From: Zunongwangia sp. ESRF-bin46
Lineage (GTDB): Bacteria; Bacteroidota; Bacteroidia; Flavobacteriales; Flavobacteriaceae
Assembly: GCA_002631855.1 (NCBI GenBank)
Contig: NTLF01000017.1
Coordinates: 186,001 to 250,000 of the forward strand
Direction of reading: 5' to 3'
DNA length: 64,000 bases
Shown: positions 36,595 to 44,227 of the stretch, piece after piece
Numbering within the stretch: position 1 is the stretch's first letter
How the letters are laid out: each line of letters begins with the position of its first letter
The notes under the pieces: generated by a model
What the model saw: the letters and a program-made list of their open reading frames with translations, nothing else
Told to the model about the DNA's origin: nothing
The model's database searches: none
Position numbers and translations under genes: made by a program

Positions 36595-37368
36595 TTATTC
36601 GCCATTTCGTAAATTATCGGCATACGCATTGGGCAAGCTACTTTCTTCTACTGCTTTTACTGCTTTTTCAATATCGTAATCAAACCTTACAAATTCTACT
36701 GAAATAGCATCCTTGTTTTTAATTGAAGCATCTTCATCAATATTCAATATAATGTAACCTCCTCTGTTGTCGCTATCTTTTGGTTTGCCAACTGAGCCAA
36801 TATTAATGGCGTGCTTAAAATGAACTTCACTTTCTGTTGAAGCATCTAAGATTCTGTGATATGGTTTATGGGTATGCCCAAAACACATAACATCTGCATC
36901 GGCTTGCTCCATAATACGAAGCATGCTTTTTTCTGCCCTATCTTCAAATAGATATTCGTTAATACGACGCGGACTACCATGGACAAATAATACATTCAGC
37001 TGATCGTCGTTTAACTGAAACTCCAATTTAATATGAGCTGGCAACGTGCGTAGGTACTTTCTGTTTTTGTCGTTCACCAATTCGTTGGTTAAAGAAATAG
37101 AAACTGCCCCATTGGCTTTTTCTTCATCAGTTTTATAAGCACATCCACAATCGTCACTGCTTCTACCAATACCAAAATCATAGTTGCCAGCGATGGTAGG
37201 AATGTTTCTTTTTTTAATTTCTTCAATTACCTCATTTGGCCAAATGTTGTAGCCAACTAAATCGCCAAGGCAATACATAGCATCAACATCCTGCTTTTCA
37301 ACATCTTTAAAAAATGCTTCTAAGGCTGGTAAGTTGGCGTGTATGTCACTAAATAAAGCTATTTTCAT
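36595..37368 (-). CDS. Metallophosphoesterase in the arsenic operon
   Basis: 257 residues with all the calcineurin-like motifs: DIHAN (D-x-H) at residues 8-12, GDLVGYN, GNYD, FVHGSP and GHTHKPYH. It needs two metal ions in the active site and hydrolyses phosphomonoesters, diesters or cyclic nucleotides; the family with this start (MKIALFSDIHANLPALEAF) is YfcE/PP2A-like. An extra SDDCGCAYK loop has a Cys-Gly-Cys pair, which is not usual here and could bind soft metals such as As(III). It is the third gene of the operon; the next gene starts 11 bases after its stop. Confidence 0.85.
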   Translation of the reverse strand: MKIALFSDIHANLPALEAFFKDVEKQDVDAMYCLGDLVGYNIWPNEVIEEIKKRNIPTIAGNYDFGIGRSSDDCGCAYKTDEEKANGAVSISLTNELVNDKNRKYLRTLPAHIKLEFQLNDDQLNVLFVHGSPRRINEYLFEDRAEKSMLRIMEQADADVMCFGHTHKPYHRILDASTESEVHFKHAINIGSVGKPKDSDNRGGYIILNIDEDASIKNKDAISVEFVRFDYDIEKAVKAVEESSLPNAYADNLRNGE

Positions 37369-37393
37369 TTTTTAAATTTTTAAATTTTTAAAA

Positions 37394-37870
37394 TTAACAA
37401 CAACCCGAATTAGGACTACATGAAGCTGCTGGTTCTGCTTTTAATTCAGAAAGCTTTTTCTTTTGTTTAGTTTCAGGTATACCACAGTTTTCTTTTGCCA
37501 AACAATCGGTTTGCTTGGTGGTTAATGTGAAATGTCTTCCATTGAAATCTAATCCGTACTTTCCAATCGTAGCTCCTTGATATTCTACTTCAATTTCAAG
37601 AGTATCATCTATTTGAAGTGTCTTTTGTGATAATTCAATAATATGACCCAGTTTTTCAGGATGTAAACGGTGGTCATAATCATCTGCTTCCCATAACTGA
37701 AAATTAACTACTTCTTCATTTCTAACTGTGCCACCACAGTCGATGAAGTTTTTGGTTACTTTTCCTACTTCGGTCACGTGAAAGTGATTCGGAACTAATG
37801 AACCATTAGGCAACTCAAATGCGATGGTTTCAGATTGCGTTAAAATGTTTTTTATTTCAGAAAGTTTCAT
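37394..37870 (-). CDS. DUF6428 protein of the arsenic operon
   Basis: 158 residues. The body matches DUF6428 (NHFHVTEVGKVTKNFIDCGG and NFQLWEADDYDHRLHPEKLG), a family commonly found beside arsR and arsenic transporters in Bacteroidota. The extra C-terminal tail ends with CSPNSGCC, a cysteine cluster likely to bind As(III) or another thiophilic metal. Role: unknown, possibly an arsenite carrier. A palindromic operator candidate lies just upstream, between this gene and arsR. Confidence 0.75.
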   Translation of the reverse strand: MKLSEIKNILTQSETIAFELPNGSLVPNHFHVTEVGKVTKNFIDCGGTVRNEEVVNFQLWEADDYDHRLHPEKLGHIIELSQKTLQIDDTLEIEVEYQGATIGKYGLDFNGRHFTLTTKQTDCLAKENCGIPETKQKKKLSELKAEPAASCSPNSGCC

Positions 37871-37886
37871 AGTATATAATTTTATT

Positions 37887-37902
37887 ATCGTAATAATACG
37901 AT
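37887..37902. promoter_or_regulatory. Candidate ArsR operator, internal
   Basis: A perfect 16-base palindrome, ATCGTA-ATAA-TACGAT, between arsR and the DUF6428 gene. It aligns over 13 of 16 positions with the site upstream of arsR. Confidence 0.55.
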
Positions 37903-37921
37903 TGATTCATGTAAATTTTTT

Positions 37922-38257
37922 TTAGCAACAAGTATCGTTAGCTACATCTGTATCTTGGTTTAAAAAAGAAGTTAAAACCGCTTTCATCTCGTCCCAAACA
38001 GTTGTATTGATACAGTAACAAACGCTCGTACCTTCTACAGTTCCTTGTATAAGCCCCAAGTTTTTTAATTCCTTTAAATGCTGCGAAATAGTTGCTTGTG
38101 CCAACCCTATTTCGTCTACAAGGCTTCCACACACACAACTTTCCGCTTTAAATAAGTACTGTAAAATAGCAACTCTAGCAGGATGTGAAAATGCTTTCGC
38201 AAACTGTGCCAGTTGATTTTGTTGTACTGTAAATATTTCAGATTTGGTAATTCCCAT
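37922..38257 (-). CDS. arsR: ArsR-family arsenic-responsive repressor
   Basis: 111 residues forming one winged-helix domain: HPARVAILQYLFKAESCVCG, then the recognition helix QATISQHLKELKNLG. The C-V-C pair (C41, C43) in the third helix is the As(III)-binding site of the ArsR group (ELCVCDL in E. coli), and there is a further TCC end that could add a third thiol. Established role: repressor released by arsenite. It heads the operon arsR - DUF6428 - metallophosphoesterase - gcvH - ACR3, and two candidate operators lie upstream and downstream of it. Confidence 0.95.
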   Translation of the reverse strand: MGITKSEIFTVQQNQLAQFAKAFSHPARVAILQYLFKAESCVCGSLVDEIGLAQATISQHLKELKNLGLIQGTVEGTSVCYCINTTVWDEMKAVLTSFLNQDTDVANDTCC

Positions 38258-38272
38258 TATGTTAATTGTTAC

Positions 38273-38288
38273 ATTGCAATATTACGAT
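38273..38288. promoter_or_regulatory. Candidate ArsR operator upstream of arsR
   Basis: ATTGCAATATTACGAT, the near-match of the palindrome at 37887-37902 (ATCGTAATAATACGAT). On the minus strand it covers a TTG-N20-TAATATTG promoter-like pair, so bound repressor would block transcription of arsR. Confidence 0.5.
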
Positions 38289-38375
38289 GAATAAAAATAT
38301 CTCACAACTTATTTCTGAAAAATCTACAAAAATTACTTCTTATCATACATCAATGCACACATTAAAAACCTTCTT

Positions 38376-38383
38376 TATCTTTG
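38376..38383 (+). promoter_or_regulatory. Candidate -7 box of the GNAT-pirin operon
   Basis: TATCTTTG, a perfect TAnnTTTG box, 17 bases before the ATG. No good -33 TTTG is visible at the expected place. Confidence 0.4.
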
Positions 38384-38400
38384 ATACAAATAAATAAACT

Positions 38401-38694
38401 ATGGACTATCAATTAATTAAGAACGAAAAAGAGAACCGTTTTGAGGTTCACATAGAAGGCTTAGTGGCCTTTGCGGATTACAAACTCAATAAAGACAAAA
38501 TTGCTTTTACGCATACTGAAGTTCCAAAAGAACTTTCAGGAAAAGGCGTTGGTTCTTTTATTGCTAAAGGCATATTAGACTATGCTGCTGAACACGAACT
38601 GAAAGTGAAACCATATTGTCCTTTTATTAAAAGTTACATAGACAGACATCCTGAATACCAAGAAAATTCAATATTTCACAATAAAACCGAATAG
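38401..38694 (+). CDS. GNAT-type small acetyltransferase-like protein
   Basis: 97 residues; it is the short YidJ/Gly-N-acyl-transferase-like subset (PF14542) of the GNAT fold. The acetyl-CoA loop is ELSGKGVGSFIAKGIL (R/Q-x-x-G-x-G/A equivalent), and the last part VKPYCPFIKSYIDRHPEYQ is the typical end. Substrate unknown; some relatives act on small amines. It opens a plus-strand operon and is followed after 2 bases by a pirin gene. It is divergent from the ars operon. Confidence 0.85.
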   Translation: MDYQLIKNEKENRFEVHIEGLVAFADYKLNKDKIAFTHTEVPKELSGKGVGSFIAKGILDYAAEHELKVKPYCPFIKSYIDRHPEYQENSIFHNKTE

Positions 38695-38696
38695 CT

Positions 38697-39572
38697 ATGA
38701 GTACAAAAAATATAGAATTAGTAGCAGAACCCAGAGCCCCGCATTTTGTAGGTGATGGTTTTCGAGTACATAACTTTATTCCCAGCGGATTTAGATTGGA
38801 CATGGAACGTATGAGTCCGTTTATCATGTTGGATTACAACTCTAAGTTTTACTTCCCTCCCACTGATACCCCAAGAGGTGTGGGCGTACATCCGCACCGT
38901 GGCTTTGAAACGGTAACAATTGCGTATAAAGGTAAAGTTGCCCATCACGATAGTAGCGGTGGGGGCGGTGTAATTCAAGAAGGCGGTGTACAATGGATGA
39001 CGGCAGCGTCTGGTGTGTTACATAAAGAATATCATGAAGAAGAATTCAGTAAAGCCGGTGGTGACTTTCAAATGGTGCAATTGTGGGTAAATCTTCCCGC
39101 AAAGGATAAAATGTCGCAACCCAAATACCAAGCGCTTTCTGCTAAAGAAATCAATAGCTATGAGCTACCAAATAATGCAGGGACAGTTGAGGTAATTGCA
39201 GGTGCTTATAAAGATACAAAAGGCACGGCCAACACCTTCACCCCCGTACATATGATGAATGCACGATTGAATAAAGGCGGAACTGCTGACTTTTCTTTTC
39301 CTGAAAACTACAACACCTGTTTATTGGTTATTGAAGGTAGCGTAACCGTAAATGAAACAGAAACGGTACCGACCGATCATTTTGTATTGTTTGAAAACGA
39401 AGGGGAAGCTTTTACCGTAAAAGCTTCGGAAGATGCAGTAGTTTTAGTTTTAAGTGGAGAACCCATTAACGAACCCATCGCTGCCCAAGGTCCGTTTGTA
39501 ATGAATACCAGAGAAGAATTGACGCAGGCAATAAATGATTTTAATATGGGCAAGTTTGGGTATTTAGAATAG
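38697..39572 (+). CDS. Pirin family protein (first copy)
   Basis: 291 residues with two cupin domains. The N-terminal cupin has the metal-binding PHRGFETV (with VHPHRG) and the later HHDSSGGG loop; the C-terminal cupin is more degenerate. Pirins bind Fe and some have quercetin 2,3-dioxygenase activity. The second gene of a five-gene operon, it shares with a second pirin gene a DUF5996 gene placed between them. Its own function is not known. Confidence 0.85.
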   Translation: MSTKNIELVAEPRAPHFVGDGFRVHNFIPSGFRLDMERMSPFIMLDYNSKFYFPPTDTPRGVGVHPHRGFETVTIAYKGKVAHHDSSGGGGVIQEGGVQWMTAASGVLHKEYHEEEFSKAGGDFQMVQLWVNLPAKDKMSQPKYQALSAKEINSYELPNNAGTVEVIAGAYKDTKGTANTFTPVHMMNARLNKGGTADFSFPENYNTCLLVIEGSVTVNETETVPTDHFVLFENEGEAFTVKASEDAVVLVLSGEPINEPIAAQGPFVMNTREELTQAINDFNMGKFGYLE

Positions 39573-39607
39573 TAAAAAGAATTCAGTAACTTTAAAAAAG
39601 CAATGAT

Positions 39608-40537
39608 ATGAAAACAGGAACCCTTTTACAACAACTTCCATATCCTGGAAATGAAAAGAGCAAACTAACCCTTCATTTATTTCTTCAAATAATAGGGAAA
39701 ATACGATTATCGTTATCCCATAGAAAAAATCATTGGTGGTACATAACCGAATATGTAGACACCAAAGGGTTTACAACGGGTCCTATTTTCTATAATTCCG
39801 GAGAAAGTACGTTTACTATTACTTTAAACATTCTTTCTCATAAGTTAGAAGTAGATACAAGTAAGGGAGAATCGGCGCAATTTGATCTTCAAGAAGGGTT
39901 AACAGTGGCTGACTTTTATAAGAAGCTGCTAGGAATCCTTTCCGACTTTACTATTTCGGTAAATATGGTAGAAAAACCTTACGATTTGGGTATCGAAGAA
40001 TCTTTTTCTGAAATTACAGCGTATCATCATTACAACCAAGATTATATCACCAAGTTGTGGAAAACCTTTCAATGGGTAGATGGTGTTTTCAAAGAGTTTA
40101 GTGGTCGCTTTTATGGAAAAACGTGTCCGGTTCACGTTTATTGGCACTCTATGGATATAGCGGTCACCCGATTTTCAGGTAAAAAAGCGCCACCCATGCC
40201 TAAAGAAGCAAGAATATCTGACAAAGATGCGTATACCCACGAGTGTATCAGTTTCGGATTTTGGGCGGGAGATGATAAGATGAAAGAGCCAGCTTTTTAT
40301 TCGTACACCTACCCTGCCCCAACGGGATTGGGTAAAAAACCATTGCAACCAGATAATGCCTTCTGGATGGATGCCAACGGAAGTCCGATGGCTATTTTAA
40401 AATACAACGACCTTCTTACCAAAGAAAACCCTAGAGAAACCTTACTGGCTTTTATGGAGTCTGCTTATCGTGCGGGAGCTAGTTTGGCAAACTGGGATAT
40501 TGACGAATTAGAAGTTCCTTCTTTAGAAAACGTATAA
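39608..40537 (+). CDS. DUF5996 family protein
   Basis: 309 residues, soluble. The N-terminus LHLFLQIIGKIRLSL and HRKNHWWY, and the C-terminus with YTHECISFGFWAGDDKMKE and FYSYTYPAPTGL, are diagnostic of DUF5996, a family of unknown function. It lies between two pirin genes, 35 bases after the first and three bases before the second, so a joint role is likely. Several conserved His, Tyr and Trp residues could bind a metal or aromatic ligand. Confidence 0.8.
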   Translation: MKTGTLLQQLPYPGNEKSKLTLHLFLQIIGKIRLSLSHRKNHWWYITEYVDTKGFTTGPIFYNSGESTFTITLNILSHKLEVDTSKGESAQFDLQEGLTVADFYKKLLGILSDFTISVNMVEKPYDLGIEESFSEITAYHHYNQDYITKLWKTFQWVDGVFKEFSGRFYGKTCPVHVYWHSMDIAVTRFSGKKAPPMPKEARISDKDAYTHECISFGFWAGDDKMKEPAFYSYTYPAPTGLGKKPLQPDNAFWMDANGSPMAILKYNDLLTKENPRETLLAFMESAYRAGASLANWDIDELEVPSLENV

Positions 40538-40540
40538 ATC

Positions 40541-41410
40541 ATGTCAAACATTCAAACCATTATTCCGGAACGCGCTGCCAACATTGGTAATTTTATGGTT
40601 GGCAGGTTGCTTCCTTTTCGAAGTAAACGAATGGTGGGCCCTTTTGCTTTTATAGATCATATGGGACCCGTAACAATGGACAAACAACAAAACCTTGATG
40701 TGCCACCGCATCCGCATATTGGGCTTTCTACCTTAACTTTTTTATTTGAAGGTGCTATTGTGCATCGTGATAGTTTAGGAACTGAAGTAGAAATTAAACC
40801 CGGAGCTGTCAATTGGATGACAGCTGGAAAAGGAGTTGTACATTCTGAACGAACACCCGATTATCTTCGGAATACTGAAAAAACATTACACGGATTGCAA
40901 ATTTGGGTAGCCCTTCCTAAGCAGTTAGAAGCGATGGCCCCTTCATTTCATCATATTAATAAAGAGGATATTCCAGAATGGGTCGAAAATGGTGTAACTA
41001 TTAAACTGATAGCCGGAGAAGTACTGGGAAAAAAATCACCCGTGCCTGTACACAGTAGTTTATATTTTATCGAGTTAAGAAATACGTCCCGACAGAAAGT
41101 TTCACTAGGAAGTGATTTGTTTGGTGAAAGCGGCTTATACATTCTTGAAGGTGCCGTTTACAGTGAAGGAAATACATACGAACCCAAACAAATCATGGTT
41201 GCAAAGGACAGTACCTTATGTGAGTTTGAAATGGCTGAAAATTCTACCGTTTATATTTTTGGTGGTGATCCTTTTCCTGAAGAACGACATATACACTGGA
41301 ATTTTGTAGCCTCGGAAAAAGAAACAATACAAAAAGCAAGAGACGATTGGAAGGCACAACGTTTTCCGAAAGTACCAGGCGAAACTGATTTTGTACCTTT
41401 ACCCGAATAA
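40541..41410 (+). CDS. Pirin family protein (second copy)
   Basis: 289 residues. The first cupin shows the standard pirin Fe site (DVPPHPHIGLSTLTFLFEGA with His-x-His, then HRDSLG), and the tail has RHIHWNFVASEKETIQKA, as in the YhaK/pirin type. It is not a copy of the first pirin: the proteins share only the fold. Its likely activity is an Fe-dependent dioxygenase or a redox-sensing role. The TMEM175-like gene begins 16 bases after its stop. Confidence 0.85.
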   Translation: MSNIQTIIPERAANIGNFMVGRLLPFRSKRMVGPFAFIDHMGPVTMDKQQNLDVPPHPHIGLSTLTFLFEGAIVHRDSLGTEVEIKPGAVNWMTAGKGVVHSERTPDYLRNTEKTLHGLQIWVALPKQLEAMAPSFHHINKEDIPEWVENGVTIKLIAGEVLGKKSPVPVHSSLYFIELRNTSRQKVSLGSDLFGESGLYILEGAVYSEGNTYEPKQIMVAKDSTLCEFEMAENSTVYIFGGDPFPEERHIHWNFVASEKETIQKARDDWKAQRFPKVPGETDFVPLPE

Positions 41411-41426
41411 CCAAAAAATTTCTAGC

Positions 41427-42002
41427 ATGAAAACTGGACGATTAGAAGCTTTTAGCGATGGCGTATTGGCTATTGTAATTACCATTATGGTATTAGAAAT
41501 GCAAGCCCCAGAAGACACCAGTATTGAAGGCCTGTTAAAAGTACTTCCCGTTTTTGTAAGCTATGTTTTAAGTTTTATTTACATTGGTATTTATTGGAAT
41601 AACCACCACCATTTAATGCAAGTGACCGAAAAAGTTAATGGTGGTATTTTATGGGCTAATTTGCATCTACTTTTTTGGTTATCACTTATCCCTTTTGCAA
41701 CAAGTTGGCTAGGTGAAAACCACACACAACCATTACCCATTGCTTTATATGGCGCTGTTTTATTAATGAGCGCTATTGCTTACCGAATATTAGAATCGGC
41801 CTTAATTAAGCATCACGATGAAAATTTTGTACTTAAAAAGTTGACCAAAAAAGGTAGCAAAGAGAATATTTCGATACTTATTTATGTGGTAGCTATCCCA
41901 TTATCTTTTGTAAATACATTGATAGCGATAGGTTGTTTTATTTTGGTTGCCATATTTTGGGCAATACCTGATAAGCGAATAGAAAAAGTACTATCCAATT
42001 AA
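41427..42002 (+). CDS. TMEM175-like potassium channel (DUF1211)
   Basis: 191 residues from ATG at 41427; an in-frame start 12 codons upstream lies inside the pirin gene. It has six membrane helices and the family signature RLEAFSDGVLAIVITIMVLE at the very start (R-x3-FSDG). Bacterial TMEM175 proteins form tetrameric K+ channels. The last residues overlap the 3' end of the convergent Crp-like gene by four bases. Confidence 0.85.
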   Translation: MKTGRLEAFSDGVLAIVITIMVLEMQAPEDTSIEGLLKVLPVFVSYVLSFIYIGIYWNNHHHLMQVTEKVNGGILWANLHLLFWLSLIPFATSWLGENHTQPLPIALYGAVLLMSAIAYRILESALIKHHDENFVLKKLTKKGSKENISILIYVVAIPLSFVNTLIAIGCFILVAIFWAIPDKRIEKVLSN

Positions 42003-42595
42003 TACGGCTTAAAGTTTTTATCAGCCAACGATTTTCTCACTCGGCTTAAACTTTCCGGAGTAATGCCTAAGTATGAGGCTATCATCCATTGTGGTACGCG
42101 CAATAGTAAATCGGGGTATAATTCAATGAAGTTTAAATATCGCTTTTCTGCGGAAGCGCCTAACAACAAATCAATTCGTTTTTGAAGATGTTGAATGTGA
42201 TTATGAAGTAACTTTTTATTGAATTTTCTGAAAGAAGTACTTAGTTCTGAGGCCTTTTCAATAAATTCATCTGTTATAAAAACTACTTCGGCGTCTTCTA
42301 TTGAATCAATAATAAAATAGGAAAGGTCGTTAAAGTAAATACTACCTCTATCACCTATAAACCAATTTTCTGGAGCAAATTGTACAATGTGTTCTTTGCC
42401 GCTTTCATCCAAAGTATAAGCACGAAGCAGCCCTTTTTCAACAAACATAGAAGCTTTACAGGTTTCCCCTTGTTGCAGCAGTACTTCGCCTTTTGAAAAA
42501 GCTTCAGAACGTAAAAAGGGAGTCAACTCATTGAATTGCGATTGGGTTACCCCACCCCTATTCATTATGTATGATTGAAACGTCTCGCATTCCAT
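41999..42595 (-). CDS. Crp/Fnr-type regulator
   Basis: 198 residues: a cyclic-nucleotide-binding fold (about 15-125, with KGEVLLQQGETCKASMFVEK and GKEHIVQFAPENWF) and a C-terminal HTH (LLLRVPQWMIASYLGITPES). The glycine-rich ligand pocket is only partly conserved, so cAMP binding is uncertain, as in many Bacteroidota members. Targets unknown. A DUF1456 gene lies 14 bases upstream on the same strand. Confidence 0.8.
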   Translation of the reverse strand: MECETFQSYIMNRGGVTQSQFNELTPFLRSEAFSKGEVLLQQGETCKASMFVEKGLLRAYTLDESGKEHIVQFAPENWFIGDRGSIYFNDLSYFIIDSIEDAEVVFITDEFIEKASELSTSFRKFNKKLLHNHIQHLQKRIDLLLGASAEKRYLNFIELYPDLLLRVPQWMIASYLGITPESLSRVRKSLADKNFKPY

Positions 42596-42609
42596 ACCAA
42601 AACTTTAGT

Positions 42610-42864
42610 TTATTTTGAAGGCTCTTTCTTTTTCTTCGGAGGCATCGGTCCACGTAGATGCACAACTAATCCGTTTAAAAAATTCCGAAGAAATTGATCG
42701 CCACATTCCATATACTTTGGGTGATCTTCCTTCCGGAAAATAGCGCCTAATTCACTCTTAGAAACCCTAAAGTCTACTAAAGAACAAATTTTTACAATAT
42801 CGTCATCACGTAACTTATGTGCTACGCGAAGTTTTTTCATAATGTCGTTGTTAGATAATGCCAT
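42610..42864 (-). CDS. DUF1456-type protein with a single repeat
   Basis: 84 residues. The sequence MALSNNDIMKKLRVAHKLRD and SLVDFRVSKSELGAIFR is that of DUF1456 (E. coli YehS), whose usual members contain two copies in about 150-160 residues; here there is one copy plus a short basic end (PPKKKKEPSK). It may be a reduced form. It lies 6 bases before the helicase gene on the minus strand, so they are likely co-transcribed. Function unknown. Confidence 0.7.
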   Translation of the reverse strand: MALSNNDIMKKLRVAHKLRDDDIVKICSLVDFRVSKSELGAIFRKEDHPKYMECGDQFLRNFLNGLVVHLRGPMPPKKKKEPSK

Positions 42865-42870
42865 ATTATT

Positions 42871-43989
42871 TTATATAATTGATTCTTTAAATTTAATATC
42901 AAGCGTTTTCTGCAATTGATGAATGTCTTGCAATTCACTTGGTAAAATTAGCGCAATGGAAGATCCCGTTTTTCCGGCTCTGGCCGTACGCCCACTTCGA
43001 TGGGTGTAATATTCTTGTTGATCAGGCAATTGGTAATGAATTACAAAACCGAGGTTATTTACATCAATTCCTCTCGCAGAAACATCAGTAGAAACAAGTA
43101 TCTGTACTGCTTCTTTCTTAAAAGCACGCATTACTTTATCACGTTCTTTTTGTTGCATGTCGCCTTCTAGTGCTTCTACTGAAAAACCATCTTCTTTTAA
43201 AATTTTAGTAAGGTTTTGAGTGCCAGCTTTGGTACGGCAAAAGATAATTCCGCGGTCGTCTTTCAAAGTATCCATTAACCTGATTAACGTTTCAACTTTA
43301 TCTTTTAAGGCTGTTTTTATGTAGTAGTGTGAAATGTTAGCATTTACCAACGAATTTTTATTCACTTCAATTTTCACTGCATTGGCATCCATGTAGGTTT
43401 TTACAATCTTCTTTATATCCTCTGGCATAGTAGCCGAAAACAACCACGTACTGCGTTGCTTGTTTGCTTGCTCTAATATTTTATTAAGGTCTTGTTTAAA
43501 ACCCATGCTCAGCATTTCATCAGCTTCATCTAAAACCAAGGTTTTGATGGTATGTAAATTAATTTCACCTCGTTTCATTAAATCCATTAACCGTCCAGGA
43601 GTAGCGACGATGATGTGGGTTGGACGTTTTAACCTTTTTATTTGAATATCAATTTTTTCACCACCGTACACCCCTTCAGCAAAAATCATTTCGGGAGCAT
43701 ATTTGGTAAACTTAAAAAGCTGTTTCTGGATTTGTTGAACCAACTCCCGAGTTGGTGCTAAAATCAAGGCTTGCACAACAGCATTGGACGCATCGATATT
43801 TTGCAATAATGGCAAGCCATACGCTGCGGTTTTACCAGTACCTGTCTGTGCTAAACCAACTAAATCGGTCTTCGATTTTAACAAAAGTGGAATGACAGCT
43901 TCTTGAATTTCGGTAGGAGTTGTAATATTCAACTCTTTTAATGCTTTTATATATTCTTTTTGAATTCCTACTTGTTGAAATGTTGCCAT
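42871..43989 (-). CDS. DEAD-box RNA helicase, minimal core
   Basis: 372 residues, only the two RecA-like domains. The motifs are complete: Q motif region TTPTEIQEAVIP, AQTGTGKT, PTREL, GG, TPGR, DEAD, SAT, GTxNL-type, ARGID, HRSGRTARAG. It is close to RhlE and lacks the usual basic C-terminal tail, so its RNA targets may be set by a partner. It probably helps ribosome assembly or mRNA decay. The DUF1456 gene lies 6 bases downstream. Confidence 0.9.
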   Translation of the reverse strand: MATFQQVGIQKEYIKALKELNITTPTEIQEAVIPLLLKSKTDLVGLAQTGTGKTAAYGLPLLQNIDASNAVVQALILAPTRELVQQIQKQLFKFTKYAPEMIFAEGVYGGEKIDIQIKRLKRPTHIIVATPGRLMDLMKRGEINLHTIKTLVLDEADEMLSMGFKQDLNKILEQANKQRSTWLFSATMPEDIKKIVKTYMDANAVKIEVNKNSLVNANISHYYIKTALKDKVETLIRLMDTLKDDRGIIFCRTKAGTQNLTKILKEDGFSVEALEGDMQQKERDKVMRAFKKEAVQILVSTDVSARGIDVNNLGFVIHYQLPDQQEYYTHRSGRTARAGKTGSSIALILPSELQDIHQLQKTLDIKFKESII

Positions 43990-44131
43990 ATAGCCTACTT
44001 TTTAGAATGCAAAGGTACGTTTTATATTCTGGTAATAGAACGTATCGTCTTTTTTAGAAGCCTATCGAGACTATTTTTTTTTGACCATAAACACCTAATA
44101 TAAAGCAACCTACGACTAAACAAAATCATTC

Positions 44132-44152
44132 TATTTAAAATTAATCTAAATA
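44132..44152. promoter_or_regulatory. Operator candidate 1 of the siderophore locus
   Basis: TATTTA-AAATTAATC-TAAATA, 21 bases. A second site of the same format follows at 44200. It ends just upstream of the -33 box. Fur-like sites of Bacteroidota have a similar AT-rich inverted layout, so Fur control is likely though not proven. Confidence 0.5.
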
Positions 44153-44155
44153 AAC

Positions 44156-44186
44156 TTTGAAGAAAGAAAAAGGGTTATTAGTTTTG
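44156..44186 (+). promoter_or_regulatory. Promoter of the siderophore receptor gene
   Basis: TTTG at 44156-44159, exactly 19 bases of spacer, and TAGTTTTG at 44179-44186: a full match to TTTG-N19-TAnnTTTG. The transcript would start near 44193. Confidence 0.7.
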
Positions 44187-44199
44187 CGTCAAAATTAAC

Positions 44200-44220
44200 T
44201 ATTTATATCAAGTCTAAATA
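44200..44220. promoter_or_regulatory. Operator candidate 2 of the siderophore locus
   Basis: TATTTA-TATCAAGTC-TAAATA, the same 21-base format as the site at 44132, located after the transcription start and 7 bases before the ATG. Together they bracket the promoter. Confidence 0.5.
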
Positions 44221-44227
44221 ATAATAA

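Noticed and set aside
36201-36629. Start of the gcvH-like gene at 36629
   Set aside because: It would add 15 residues, overlap the metallophosphoesterase gene by 35 bases and break the normal N-terminus of H proteins.
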